Shown here in pieces: positions 9,907-19,626 of a DNA stretch of 40,905 nucleotides. The stretch comes from Methanosarcina sp. (GTDB taxonomy: Archaea > Halobacteriota > Methanosarcinia > Methanosarcinales > Methanosarcinaceae). The stretch spans positions 1 to 40,905 of the forward strand of contig PLUB01000008.1 in the NCBI GenBank assembly GCA_003164755.1, written 5' to 3'. The number at the start of each line of letters is the position of its first letter. Position 1 is the first letter of the stretch. Below the pieces are notes generated by a model that worked only from the letters and a program-made list of their open reading frames with translations, ran no database searches and was not told where the DNA came from. The position numbers and the translations under genes are program-made.

Positions 9907-10406
9907 TTTCCGGTCTCCTTTTCTGAAGGTTCTTTATCTGCTACTTTTTCATCATGTCCCAGCTTTTCTTTAGGCAATGATTTCAGAAATTCTACTATTT
10001 TACTCACGAAGTCATGAGCTTCCTCGTCTAACTCCGGATACTTTATCTCTAGAACTGGTACCCCTTTCGAGCGAATCAAATATTTCATCAGTTCATTAGT
10101 ACGGTTACAGCCCACGCAACCGAAGTTTGTAGGTGGATTTTCGACTATTATTGAAGCTTCTGCAGCTTCTATAAGGGGACCTATTAGGGCCATCCTGCCT
10201 CTGACTCCTGGAGGAACTTCAATTGCGGCATATCGAAGCCCTAATTTAGGATCTTCAGGAGTAATATTCAAAGGGGGAGAATCCAAGCTAATACTTGTAA
10301 CCTTTTCTCTTATTTGGTTCATGATGACAAGGGGTTTGTGCCCGAAGCGCTCAATAAGGTCAGCCAAAATAAGACTATTTGCAGGATAAATGAAAACCTT
10401 TGCCAA
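9903..10406 (-). CDS. mmp5: Methanogenesis marker protein 5 (Mmp5)
   Basis: Small methanogen-marker protein of about 167 residues, recognised by [21 protein letters not shown] at the N-terminus and [16 protein letters not shown] and [12 protein letters not shown] (a C-x2-C pair) in the middle. Function unknown. There is no ATG: a TTG at 10406 (AKVFIYP next) with GAGGTGA just upstream is the most likely start, although the frame is open to a TTG at 10433 inside mmp6. The last ~20 residues are charged and low-complexity. Overlaps mmp15 by four bases. Confidence 0.88.
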   Translation of the reverse strand: MAKVFIYPANSLILADLIERFGHKPLVIMNQIREKVTSISLDSPPLNITPEDPKLGLRYAAIEVPPGVRGRMALIGPLIEAAEASIIVENPPTNFGCVGCNRTNELMKYLIRSKGVPVLEIKYPELDEEAHDFVSKIVEFLKSLPKEKLGHDEKVADKEPSEKETGK

Positions 10407-10410
10407 CAAC

Positions 10411-10854
10411 TCACCTCGCAAGCTCCTCTTCAATAATTTTTTCCAAAACAGAAACTTTAATCCTGGATTTCTCCTTAAGTTTTTCTCTTAAAGGTGCTTT
10501 TTCTTCCAGTTCATCCAGTGCAGCTCCTATGGCAGGGAGCATCTTGACTTCTTCTCTAAGGAAATGAAATCCCGGCCGTGGCCCCCCTCCAAGGGTTGCA
10601 CGACAACGCCTTTTGTCTCCTGCAGGAAATCCTCTATCTTTGATAAAAATATGATTTTTATCCAGCTGCCTAATTCTTTCGATCACTGTCTGGACCTCAT
10701 CCTTCGGTCCTGTTACTATAAGTCCAAAACAGGTCTCTTTCACCGTAACCGAGAACTCCGATTCATAGATTTTCATAGCTGCATCTGATGGCAGCACTTT
10801 ATCTGAACTGATTACAATGTACTTTGTAACCGTTTCATTTTTTGTTTCCGTCAT
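10411..10854 (-). CDS. mmp6: Methanogenesis marker protein 6 (Mmp6)
   Basis: 147 residues of the Mmp6 family: KYIVISSDKVLPSDAAMKIY near the start, FGLIVTGPKDEV, then RGFPAGDKRRCRATLGGGP and GFHFLREEV. Role unknown but confined to methanogens and always near the other markers. The frame runs 93 nt further up, but ATG 10854 is preceded by GAGGAGAG and starts the conserved region. Its stop TGA overlaps the ribosome-binding region of mmp5, so the two are translationally linked. Confidence 0.9.
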   Translation of the reverse strand: MTETKNETVTKYIVISSDKVLPSDAAMKIYESEFSVTVKETCFGLIVTGPKDEVQTVIERIRQLDKNHIFIKDRGFPAGDKRRCRATLGGGPRPGFHFLREEVKMLPAIGAALDELEEKAPLREKLKEKSRIKVSVLEKIIEEELAR

Positions 10855-11150
10855 CTTTTGTCTCTCCTCAGCAACGGGAAACTTTAAATTCGATGGATTC
10901 ATACCGCGAATTTCTTTAAGCACCCACGTTATATTTAACAAGCACATTACAACGAGTTAACTTACTCATTAGCAAGCTTTTATCACAGTAGCAGCCAGCT
11001 TATTTGTTAGTTTTTAATTTACCTTTTATTACTACGATAAAGTATGAATAACATCTTTTCATATATTACAACTAATATTTATTAGATTAGCTATTATCTC
11101 ATCTTCTTCCTTTCAGTCTCATTTTCTTAGCATTTTATTTCAGTTTACTT
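10855..11150. promoter_or_regulatory. Long leader between mmp3 and mmp6 with candidate promoter
   Basis: A 296-nt AT-rich gap interrupts an otherwise tight operon. On the minus strand TTAAATATAACG (about 10928-10939) resembles a TATA box and would give a leader of about 50 nt before mmp6. This suggests the distal genes mmp6-5-15-17-7 may have their own promoter. Inference from spacing and sequence only. Confidence 0.4.
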
Positions 11151-12701
11151 TTAAAATACTTCACTTATGTATATCGCATCTCCTTCCTCGATATCTTTAA
11201 GCTTCGAAGGCTCGATGATCCGTCCTATAAGGTTGGTTGAGGAAAATTTTTCTCCAGTGGGGCCGAAAAGATCATCATCTACGAGTTTGACCCCTATAGT
11301 CCCCATCCTCTTTGCTGCCTGGTTTGTGATCCCTATTTCCCCAGCAAGTATCTTGTTCATTGGCGTATTTTCTGGGAGGATTTCTTTATATTTTACGGTT
11401 TCTTTTTCAGTTTTGAATAGGTAGGTATTATCATATATCATGTAGACAGGCAATTTTCCAACTGTTTTTGTCTTAAGTCCAAGAGAATGACGGAAGAATT
11501 CCACAGATTTAGGCGCTTTATCAGGGTAAAGTTCAATTTCAATACGTTTTGCCTTGGAAACCGCATAAGCAGTTACTTTTGCTTCTCCAAGAATTTCCAG
11601 CGTTGTAGATGGATCATGGCTGACAATTACTGCATCCTTTCCAGTATATCCGGCCTTTACTAGTTCAATTCCTATGGAGGAAAGTACGGGATTGATCTCT
11701 TCAAAGCTATGGCCAAGAAGTACTATCTGGGGAGGGATACTTTCAACTGATATTTTCTGTCCCACTTTTGCCAGCTTTATAAGTTCAAGACCTTTAGTTA
11801 CATGCCCTACAACCGAATGTACAAGACTTGAAGGCAGTTCTTCTTTGGAGATATAGGTTCTGCCTGTTCCGTATCCTACTGTGCGGATCGAAATGGTCCC
11901 CTCGTTTCTCGGCTCAAAATTTTCGTATGGAACAGGTTCTTCTTTAAGGCTATCATCCGAGATAAATGAGCTAGTAAACACATCCACAGTGAGTGCCCCT
12001 TCTCGGGTCAGGGCATAAAATTGTTCTGCTCCTATTGGAGAGTTTCTGGAAAGCTCAGCCTCGAGATAAGTGAATATCCCATTTCCATTTTCAAGTGGTG
12101 TAGAAAGGTCAGTAGTGGATGTTTTTTTTGCGAGTTGTTCCCATTCTATAATAGGCTTGATATTCAAAATGCTATCCTCTCTCGAAAGTCTGAACAAAAT
12201 TTTTCTCCCTGTAACAACTTCTGCAAATGCACTGTCATTAGGAGCCCCATACTCTGCAGTATGCCTTTTTCGTGAAAATATAAGATGAGTATTACTGGGG
12301 TCAAAACCTCCTGCACCGAAAAGGACATCAAACGCTTCAAAGCTTTTGACTTCATGCGAAGGCTTAATATCAGCTTCAAAAGGCCCGAAAGCCAGAGCTT
12401 CAGGACTGGCCCAGTGGACAGGTTTTCCTTCATATTCTTTAAAATGCTCAGCCCATAATTTTCCTGAGGGAGACTCACGATTTTTAAGTTCGATCCTGAA
12501 TTCCCCCTTAGGAGTATTGATAGCGTATTCAGTGATTATCTCCATCCTTTTCTCAGCAGTCTCTTCCAGAATAACAATTGCAGTATCAGCTATGTAGGGA
12601 GCTCTGGAAATTTTAAGGACATCTCCAAGGGTAGAGCCTTCAGGTAAAGTATATTTTTGACCGTTCACCTCTACGCTGATCTCATTACTCGTAATCAGCA
12701 C
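11151..12701 (-). CDS. mmp3: Methanogenesis marker protein 3 (Mmp3)
   Basis: 516 residues of the Mmp3 family. The N-terminus (VEVNGQKYTLPEGSTLGDVL) looks like a ubiquitin-fold TGS/ThiS-type domain; the middle carries FGAGGFDPSNTHLIFSR and HSVVGHVTKGLELI, and the C-terminal part has a cyclophilin-like segment (IEIELYPDKAPKSVEFFRH). Mmp3 has been assigned to the methyl-coenzyme M reductase activation complex. Start is GTG at 12701; no ATG lies upstream in frame, and GTG is only weakly supported by the adjoining AATGAG. It follows atwA by 43 nt. Confidence 0.9.
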   Translation of the reverse strand: MLITSNEISVEVNGQKYTLPEGSTLGDVLKISRAPYIADTAIVILEETAEKRMEIITEYAINTPKGEFRIELKNRESPSGKLWAEHFKEYEGKPVHWASPEALAFGPFEADIKPSHEVKSFEAFDVLFGAGGFDPSNTHLIFSRKRHTAEYGAPNDSAFAEVVTGRKILFRLSREDSILNIKPIIEWEQLAKKTSTTDLSTPLENGNGIFTYLEAELSRNSPIGAEQFYALTREGALTVDVFTSSFISDDSLKEEPVPYENFEPRNEGTISIRTVGYGTGRTYISKEELPSSLVHSVVGHVTKGLELIKLAKVGQKISVESIPPQIVLLGHSFEEINPVLSSIGIELVKAGYTGKDAVIVSHDPSTTLEILGEAKVTAYAVSKAKRIEIELYPDKAPKSVEFFRHSLGLKTKTVGKLPVYMIYDNTYLFKTEKETVKYKEILPENTPMNKILAGEIGITNQAAKRMGTIGVKLVDDDLFGPTGEKFSSTNLIGRIIEPSKLKDIEEGDAIYISEVF

Positions 12702-12744
12702 CTCATTTTAGCATTTGTTTTCATACAAAAAGGTGGCAGAATAT

Positions 12745-14358
12745 TTATAGTTCTTCTGCAGCTTTGATCCATTCTTCTTCAGTGAGGTGTGAAAGTACAT
12801 TCTTCGGTTTCCCTATATCCACGATCTTCCCTTCTCGCATGAGTGCTACCCTATCACATATCTCGTTTATAAAGTCCATGTCATGAGAAACTATAACAAA
12901 GGTTTCCCCGATTTCTTCTCTAGCTTTAAGAATGGAGGTTGCCACAGACATCTTAGTAATTGGATCCATTGTTCCTGTAGGTTCATCCATTATTACGATT
13001 CTTGGTTCCTTTATAAGTACCTGCGCAAGTGCAATTCTATGCCGCTCTCCTTCACTTGTTTCATCAGTCATTTTGGGTAAAATGGCTTTTGCTTTTTCTT
13101 CTTCAAAGCCTGCAGCTTTGAGGGTGATTAAAGCTTTTTTGACACCAAGCTCGAAAGGCAAGTCCAGGCTGATAGATTCAGTTAGGTTATCTACTACGGA
13201 GCTTTGAGTGTAGAGACCGTATTCTTGGTGTAGGAATCCCATATATTTAGTTGCCCTTCCTTTATTTTTCACTCCCAGCTGTGTCATATCAACCCATTCA
13301 TCTCCTACCCGAACCTCAACTTCTCCAGAAGTAGGTGGTAAAATTCCCATCAAAATCTTCGAGGTGGTAGTCTTGCCTGCTCCGCTAACACCGACTAGCC
13401 CAAAGATCTCTCCTTCTTTTACATCAAAAGAGATTTTATCCACAGCTCTTACTACACCACGATCTACCGATATATAACGTTTAGAGAGGTTCTTTATTCG
13501 TATAATAGGCTCTCCGATCATGGTATTCGTTTCTTGTTTCACCATGCATATGCTCTTCATAAAAACTGCAGAGACCTCTACTGAGTTCCCTTCCTGAACT
13601 ATCTCTCCGTTTTCAAGAAGAATTGCTTTATCTGCTAGATTCTCGATGACCTCAGGCCAGTGGGAAGTAAAGATCATGCTCATATTGTAATTTCTTACTG
13701 CTTTAATAATTGCATTATGTACTAACTTTGCAGTCATTGGGTCGAGGGTACCTGTGGGCTCGTCGGCTAACAAGAGCAAGGGATTTCTTACCAGCTGTCT
13801 CGCAAGTACAACTCTCTGTTTTTCTCCGCCTGAAAGTTCTCTTGCAACATGCATCATTCGGTGGCCCAGATTTACTTCTTCCAGCAATTCAACTGCCTTT
13901 TTTACGGAATTCTGCCCCTGATACCCAATCTCATGTAGGGAGTTTATAACGTTTATAATAACTCTTTCGTCGCCATAAAGGGCAAAGGAACGCTGCAGCA
14001 TGATTGCAATTCTTTTGGTAATATCTTTCCTTATCGGATCATAAAGGGAAAGTTTTATAAAATCAGCTTCAAAAGTTTCGAGTATCTCTCCACAAACCAG
14101 GCACTTCTGGTTCGCCATGCTTGGGCGTTCTATGAATCCGCACTTCTTACAGCGGGCAAGATGGTAAATTACTTCACCTGATATATTTTCATAAGTTTCA
14201 GTCCCGCGCAATACATGCATCAGGATTGTTTTTCCTGACCCACTTTTTCCCAAAACTCCAACTATCTCCCCTTCATTGACACTTAAATTTAAATTTTTCA
14301 GCGCTTTAAGACCATCAAAATCTACATTTAAATTTTTAATTTCAATGAAAACTGGCAT
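12745..14358 (-). CDS. atwA: Methyl-coenzyme M reductase activation component A2
   Basis: ABC-type ATPase of 537 residues with two nucleotide-binding domains and no membrane segments; provides ATP hydrolysis for reductive activation of Ni-F430 in methyl-coenzyme M reductase. Domain 1 has GVLGKSGSGKT (Walker A), LSGGEKQR (signature) and LLLADEPTG (Walker B); an insertion near residues 69-90 carries C-x2-C ... C-x2-C, a probable zinc finger. Domain 2 has GLVGVSGAGKT, a variant signature TSEGERHR, and IVIMDEPTG. ATG follows GGAGGAGAATTA. First gene of the seven-gene marker operon. Confidence 0.95.
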   Translation of the reverse strand: MPVFIEIKNLNVDFDGLKALKNLNLSVNEGEIVGVLGKSGSGKTILMHVLRGTETYENISGEVIYHLARCKKCGFIERPSMANQKCLVCGEILETFEADFIKLSLYDPIRKDITKRIAIMLQRSFALYGDERVIINVINSLHEIGYQGQNSVKKAVELLEEVNLGHRMMHVARELSGGEKQRVVLARQLVRNPLLLLADEPTGTLDPMTAKLVHNAIIKAVRNYNMSMIFTSHWPEVIENLADKAILLENGEIVQEGNSVEVSAVFMKSICMVKQETNTMIGEPIIRIKNLSKRYISVDRGVVRAVDKISFDVKEGEIFGLVGVSGAGKTTTSKILMGILPPTSGEVEVRVGDEWVDMTQLGVKNKGRATKYMGFLHQEYGLYTQSSVVDNLTESISLDLPFELGVKKALITLKAAGFEEEKAKAILPKMTDETSEGERHRIALAQVLIKEPRIVIMDEPTGTMDPITKMSVATSILKAREEIGETFVIVSHDMDFINEICDRVALMREGKIVDIGKPKNVLSHLTEEEWIKAAEEL

Positions 14359-14730
14359 TAATTCTCCTCCAAATTGTGAGCAACAATAACTTTATGGTGG
14401 TTCTTTCTTGCCTGCTTGAGCATGTCGTTGAAAGTGAAAAGCTATGATTTCAAGTAAATAATATACTATATAAATATTACATTTCACCTATTTGAGCAAC
14501 AATTACCTGAGAGGAAACATTACATGAATATACCTTATTATTTTTCCACTGTTAAAATTAAAAATTCGGATCATTTATAAATTTGTTCCATTAACATTAG
14601 TTCGAGTTATTATAGAGGATTTCAATAGAAACCATAAATTTAGTCATATGCCAATAAATTTTATATAAATGACTCATTAAAATCAGAGTTTATTAGAATC
14701 CTATCTTTAGTTACATGTCATACAGGCCAA
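14359..14730. other. Upstream region of the atwA operon
   Basis: 372 nt with no gene. It holds the candidate atwA promoter (14464-14478) and AT-rich sequence; the far end adjoins the 3' end of the HAD-like gene. Confidence 0.5.
14464..14478 (-). promoter_or_regulatory. Candidate TATA box for the atwA-mmp operon
   Basis: Read on the minus strand: AATATTTATATAGTA, a good archaeal TATA box about 105 nt before the atwA ATG, with GGTGAAATG further upstream. Predicted from sequence only. Confidence 0.5.
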
Positions 14731-15531
14731 TTACAGACTTTTTACTACATTCACAACTTCAATTATATCATCAATTATCATATCCGCTGCTTCTCTTAGT
14801 TTTTTAGGTCTTTGGTCTCCCTGTTGTGTTGTCATTATCCCCACGTCTGCTGCTCTGAGAGCAAGTATATCATTGATCCCATCACCTACCATAACTATTT
14901 TTTCGTACTTCCTTTTTAGTTCAAGCACTAGGTTCTCCTTCATGGAGGTGTTTGAAAGAGCAAAGACCTTTTTCTGAGGAATGTTTATGAATTCAGCAAG
15001 TTTCGTAAGGGCGAACACTCCATCCCCTGATGCTATATAAGTATCCACTTTCATGGCATGGAGTGTCCGAATAGTTTGTAACGTAGTGCTGAATACCTGC
15101 CCGCCTGTACTAAGCACATAGGGCACGCTTCTGGCTTCTGAGTCAATTATCAAGCCAGAAGCGCGATAAAATATGTCAGGGCAACGGTATGTAACCATTT
15201 TCAATACATCATGCAAATCGCTCATGAAGAGTGTTGCTCTCTCTATAATCTCGTAGGCAATTGCTGAGGGAAATTTTCCTTTTGAACAGCTTATACCTAG
15301 TGAAATTCTGTGTTCTCTTATAAACTCAAACAAAGGCATATCTTTCCTTGAACCCAGGATAATATCGCTTTCAGTATTTAGAACAACGAGCCCACATCCA
15401 TTTTTTTGAGCGACGATATCAGTGCTCTCTATATTTTCAAGAATATTACCGGTGCTGGTTTCCTTTGCAACCCTATACATACGTAGGAGGGTTCCAGCAC
15501 TGTCAAAAACCACTGCAATTTTTTTAGCCAT
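14731..15531 (-). CDS. HAD-superfamily phosphatase-like protein
   Basis: 266 residues resembling the soluble P-domain-type HAD phosphatases of archaea. Motif I is VVFDSAGTLL with the nucleophile D10, but the usual second Asp (D-x-D) is Ala (A12); motif II is ASGDG, motif III a Lys in the helix MKENLVLELKRK, and motif IV is VGDGINDILAL. Absence of the second Asp is typical of P-type-ATPase-like HADs that act on phosphoaspartate or phosphonates, so ordinary phosphomonoesterase activity is uncertain. ATG 15531 (MAKKIAVV) is preferred to one 39 nt upstream. Follows the presenilin-like gene by 110 nt on the same strand. Confidence 0.8.
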   Translation of the reverse strand: MAKKIAVVFDSAGTLLRMYRVAKETSTGNILENIESTDIVAQKNGCGLVVLNTESDIILGSRKDMPLFEFIREHRISLGISCSKGKFPSAIAYEIIERATLFMSDLHDVLKMVTYRCPDIFYRASGLIIDSEARSVPYVLSTGGQVFSTTLQTIRTLHAMKVDTYIASGDGVFALTKLAEFINIPQKKVFALSNTSMKENLVLELKRKYEKIVMVGDGINDILALRAADVGIMTTQQGDQRPKKLREAADMIIDDIIEVVNVVKSL

Positions 15532-15641
15532 ATTGAGTGATAAGTTGTAAAATAAAAAAAATTTATGCAAAATCCAAACGAATCAAAAGAATCGAAATTT
15601 TATAAAAAAACTAAAATGTGGCTTAAATCAGATTTCTCCTT

Positions 15642-16538
15642 TCAAGTAAGTGATGCCCCTGATAGTAGGACACCGATAAAAAATCCAAGGATTACTCCTG
15701 AGTTCAGGAAAGGAAGCCCTGCCTGTGGTTTTCCTTTCATTACAAGAACAAAAAGCACTACAAACCCTGCAAGAGTACCTAACATTGCTCCTAGTACGGG
15801 ATATGTGCTTCTTCCAGTTGTATGAGTAAAAATGCTTGCGGAGACCACAAGAAGCGTGGGCATTATGGCATCCCCAAGGCCCATGAAAAAAGCTTCGTGT
15901 TCCTCTCCCTTTTTAAAGTTTTCTTGTAGGAAGGAATACTTTGAGTGCTTTGGGATAACGAATAGAAGGGGAAGTTTTAGATCCATAATACCCTCGGCCA
16001 TTGTTATCATATGCTTTGTCCTGTACACAGATATGGCATCATAGACTGCAAGGAGCATTAGGAGAAACACAACAGGGATAACTGAAAGGGAAATTCCTAT
16101 CAAAGCGCTGACTCCACTTGCAGTGCAAACTCCCACAAGGTCAATTAAGTACCATTCAGGATACTTGTAAAGCAGCACTGTCACTCCTACAGATGCCAGA
16201 ATTGAGACAATAGCTTCAAACCCGGAGAGAGATGGTAGGAAGGTAAAAAGAGCGTAGAATACATAATAAAGAGTGCTTATGATGGCGAAATAGATGAGGA
16301 AACTGATAATAAATTTCATATTTTTCTTTATTGCGATCAAGGCAAATAAAGTGAAAACCAATATTAATCCCATATAATAGATCGCGTTGGACAGTTGGGT
16401 TGGGTCCTCAAAAGTTTTCATCCCGCTAACTTCCATGGGTGTGGATAAAAACAGTGCAAAAACCTGTACCGTAATGATAAGCCCTCCCATAGGGAGAATA
16501 GGTAAATAATCTTTAATTGATCGGTCGCTGGAATTCAA
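15642..16538 (-). CDS. Presenilin/signal-peptide-peptidase-like aspartic protease (A22)
   Basis: Polytopic membrane protein of 298 residues with about nine hydrophobic segments. The two catalytic aspartates are in AVYDAISV (D167) and FMGLGDAIMP (D223), and the third family motif appears as AGLPFL (274-278) where PAL is usual. This matches archaeal homologues of presenilin, which cleave transmembrane helices within the membrane; the natural substrate is unknown. The ATG has GAGGAGTTT upstream. Likely cotranscribed with the HAD-like gene. Confidence 0.88.
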   Translation of the reverse strand: MNSSDRSIKDYLPILPMGGLIITVQVFALFLSTPMEVSGMKTFEDPTQLSNAIYYMGLILVFTLFALIAIKKNMKFIISFLIYFAIISTLYYVFYALFTFLPSLSGFEAIVSILASVGVTVLLYKYPEWYLIDLVGVCTASGVSALIGISLSVIPVVFLLMLLAVYDAISVYRTKHMITMAEGIMDLKLPLLFVIPKHSKYSFLQENFKKGEEHEAFFMGLGDAIMPTLLVVSASIFTHTTGRSTYPVLGAMLGTLAGFVVLFVLVMKGKPQAGLPFLNSGVILGFFIGVLLSGASLT

Positions 16539-17267
16539 GTAATAAACTCCTCAATTCGTAGAAGTATGCCTTTTTACACCTTTGTATATTTAACGGCCTT
16601 CTGTCTTCTTGCATTATATATAATATTCCCTTTACAGGCAATTTTTTTTATTTTCAACCTTTTTCTTAAGTAAGGAATATTTTTCTAATAAAAGCTGAAA
16701 TAGAGCGGAATTTTATGCCACTTTTCAACATCATCTATATAAAGGACTCGGCTTTCTATTCAAAGCCAGGTCTAGTAGCAGAGAAGCTTATCTTGTATCA
16801 ACTTTTAGATGTTTATTATATCAGGAAAGTATCTCTACAATGTGGACTTCCAGTTAAGTATTAAGCGTTTTATGAAGGTAACATTTTGATCAAGGTAGAG
16901 ATTTTGTGCTCCTTAGCATCTAGATCCTATCCGAAAATTGTTGTGACGTGTTACAACATTTACAATCGCTATATTGACAAATTAAATGATACTCGATGTT
17001 ATACATCTTATGTAACTTCTAAAACATGCTATTATTAACTCTTGGGGTAGGTCTTTAGATACACATATTTAAATTCAAATTCTATTGCTAAGACTTGATA
17101 TTTAGAATTATTTATTTGTTAGGTTGTTGATCCTTCATCTTTCAAGGTTTTTAATACAGTCTGGATTATTGATTGAATGCAGTTAATTGCTAGTGAAATT
17201 AATGATAGATTTTGACTACAGCAGAAGATATTAAAAAGTATCAAAACTCTCTTTTCCAAAGTATGTC

Positions 17268-17383
17268 GGACTTACGCAGCGGAAGTGGGAAATCAATAGC
17301 ATTAAACATAGAACATTCTAAAAATTAATTTTTTCACGATGATATTATCATACCTGATTTTGCATCATTAGTGCGTAAGTTCC
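17268..17383. repeat. MITE-like element, copy 1 (116 bp)
   Basis: Bounded by GGACTTACGCAG at the left and TGCGTAAGTTCC at the right, a near-perfect terminal inverted repeat with one extra base. The interior has no ORF. Similar in length and partly in sequence to the element at 18604-18718. Confidence 0.65.
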
Positions 17384-18603
17384 AATATTAATAATATCCT
17401 GTTACTTATTGGAGATCTCTATTTTTTATTCTGCTTCTTTATTATTCATTCAAAGTTTTATTTTTCTCTTTCTTGAAAACGGCTTGCTGATTTTCTCTGT
17501 CATCCTACGAAGTCTATTTGTAGGGCTTTAACAAGGTGTTTCAATGCCTTGAAAAGTGTACATTTTTAGTCCCGAGTCTCCTAGCTCCATATGCTCTATA
17601 GTCAGATAAGCTCCATGAGTTAATGGTAGCAATGTTTTCTGATTTGTATGAAACTGAGGAAATTCAGAGATTTTAACACATAACTTGGGAAAAGTATTTT
17701 TAGGTAGTTGTGTTCTACCTTAAAATCGAGCTTTGAACTTGTAATAGGTTTAAGTTTAAATTTGTTTATAATAACTGTTTTGTAATTTAAATGTTGTTGT
17801 TTTTATGATAATATTAAAATTCATATAAATTTAATGACTAAATATCATGAAACAACGGTTTTAATAAATCAAAAAATATACTTTTTCAATATAACGTTTT
17901 CTTTGTTGAGTGAAGTATTATCCATTTTTATTTTTGTAGTTGTTTCTTCTCATTAATATCTAAAACACATCGAGAGGTTTAAAATAAAAAAAGCTAGATA
18001 TTGCTATTGTTATTTTTGCTATTACTTGTAGAATACATGTATCTTTTTTTGTAATAGTTAATTATATTTAGACAAAGAGGTGAACAAATTACTTGATGAA
18101 TGTTCATTTAATTAAATTCAAGACAACACAAATGCGTATAGGCATAACATTTTACAAAATCCTTATTTTGGCTTAATTCTTATAATAACTATTATTATTG
18201 TGCAATATTTGTTTTACTGGTGAGATTAAAGTTACCTGGTATAATGGTTATAACACCTGTGTTAAATGTATTCCAATATATAGTGTAACAACAGGATATT
18301 GTGAAAACATGACAATAAATTTGACCAAAAAAACGTTGATGGTAATATCTCTATCCTAGAATTTATTAAAGATGCATCCTGTAAGTAATTCAAATGAAAT
18401 GATTTCTGGTAACTATTTACATATTGTGCTTTAGATTATGAAGAATATAAAGTTTTTTGGAGACTACAAATTTGCTGCAAGGATATTATGAATTATCATT
18501 CCCTAAAAATTTTTAATAATTGTTAATACCATCCAATTCTACGAAAGAAACATTTAATAGGCTGTATTTGGTAAAATCAAACCACTAATTAGTTGTAACG
18601 AAT

Positions 18604-18718
18604 AGGACTTACGCAGTTTAAGAAAGATATCAATAAGTTTTAACCTTAAATTATTTAAAGAACAAATTTAATTACAATGTTAAATGTATTCGATTTTAGA
18701 TCTCAGTGCTTAAGTCCT
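18604..18718. repeat. MITE-like element, copy 2 (115 bp)
   Basis: Begins AGGACTTACGCAGT and ends AGTGCTTAAGTCCT, an inverted repeat with one or two mismatches; same terminal sequence and length as copy 1, with a diverged AT-rich interior (shared ATCAATA segment near the left end). It ends about 120 nt before the AAMDC-like gene. Confidence 0.65.
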
Positions 18719-18749
18719 AGAGAGTATATAAACGATCAATTTAATCAGA

Positions 18750-18772
18750 AGTTTATCGAAATTCTCTATATT
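18750..18772 (-). mobile_element. Solitary IS5-type left-end sequence
   Basis: These 23 bases are the exact reverse complement of 5743-5765, the boundary of the IS5-type relic copy 1, and similar to the sequence before relic copy 2. No transposase remains here, so it is a solo end or part of a small derivative element. Confidence 0.55.
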
Positions 18773-18840
18773 AAGAGCAAAAATTAGAAGAAAAATATAC
18801 AAAATGGAAATGAAAGAGATAATTATGAAAGGGGATAGCC

Positions 18841-19203
18841 ATGAAACCGAAGATAAATTCAACCCGTTTTGGTTCTATTACGGTTAAAAGTAAGATCTCT
18901 GAGCACGATATAGTTTTACGTAAGAATGGGCAAACAAAAAAACGCAGGAAAAAGCTTTCGGAAAAAATCTATGGAACCTCCCACAAAATTTCACTTGCCG
19001 AGGCTAAATATATCTATGACAAGGGAGCAGATGAGCTAATTATTGATACCGGCCAGACTGGATACGTTGAACTTTCAAAAAAAGCTGAGAAGTTTTTCGA
19101 AGAGAGCTATTGCAAAACAAAACTACTTCCCACCCCAAAAGCAATTAAACTATGGAACAGAAGTAAAGGAAAAGTAATTGCAATGTTCCACGTAACCTGC
19201 TGA
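18841..19203 (+). CDS. Mth938/AAMDC-domain protein
   Basis: 120 residues matching the small Mth938-like (AAMDC, DUF498) fold: INSTRFGSITV at the start, the LSEKIYGTSHKIS segment in the middle and the ELIIDTGQTGYVELS strand-turn, a conserved signature of this family. Function is unknown in archaea. The ATG is well placed after GAAAGGGGATAGCC. The gene stands alone among mobile-element relics, but its reading frame and ribosome-binding site are intact. Confidence 0.8.
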   Translation: MKPKINSTRFGSITVKSKISEHDIVLRKNGQTKKRRKKLSEKIYGTSHKISLAEAKYIYDKGADELIIDTGQTGYVELSKKAEKFFEESYCKTKLLPTPKAIKLWNRSKGKVIAMFHVTC

Positions 19204-19626
19204 AATTTATCTTGACTTCCACAATTTTTAAGGCCAAAGATCTATCTTAGATTAAAAAGCGAAAAAAATAGGATAAGAGACAAAATATGAACAAATAGCA
19301 TTAAAACGGATTTTGAAAAACCTCAGATTTAAACAAATTCTTATATAGGATTTATAAATAACTGACATAAAACTAGGGATTATCTAAATCCTCTAATAGA
19401 AATAAATCGAGTTTGAATGAAAAAGTTTAAACAATTGGTAACTCGTATCATTCTCAAATCCGATCAAATTTTTCAATAATTTATTCCCTAATCCCATTAC
19501 ACCATGAACTATTTACTCGATATTTGTTTTTATTCTCTGAAACAACATTCTTTTTTCGATATTCAATTCTGCCGTAGTCTTCCGAGAAACGTCGCTTCAA
19601 ATTTCATTTATGCTCAATCCGCTTGC
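19204..19626. other. Intergenic, no gene seen
   Basis: About 420 nt of AT-rich sequence between convergent genes; no ORF, RNA or repeat recognised. Confidence 0.5.

Larger units (their letters stand above)
16539..18840. other. 2.3-kb gene-poor spacer
   Basis: AT-rich sequence without a convincing intact gene. Contents seen: a 49-codon plus-strand ORF at 16715-16864 (MPLFNIIYIKDSAFYSKPG...) that I do not recognise; two MITE-like elements (17268-17383, 18604-18718); a minus-strand stretch around 17500-17640 that reads like decayed coding sequence; and a 23-bp copy of an IS5-type end at 18750-18772. Confidence 0.5.
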
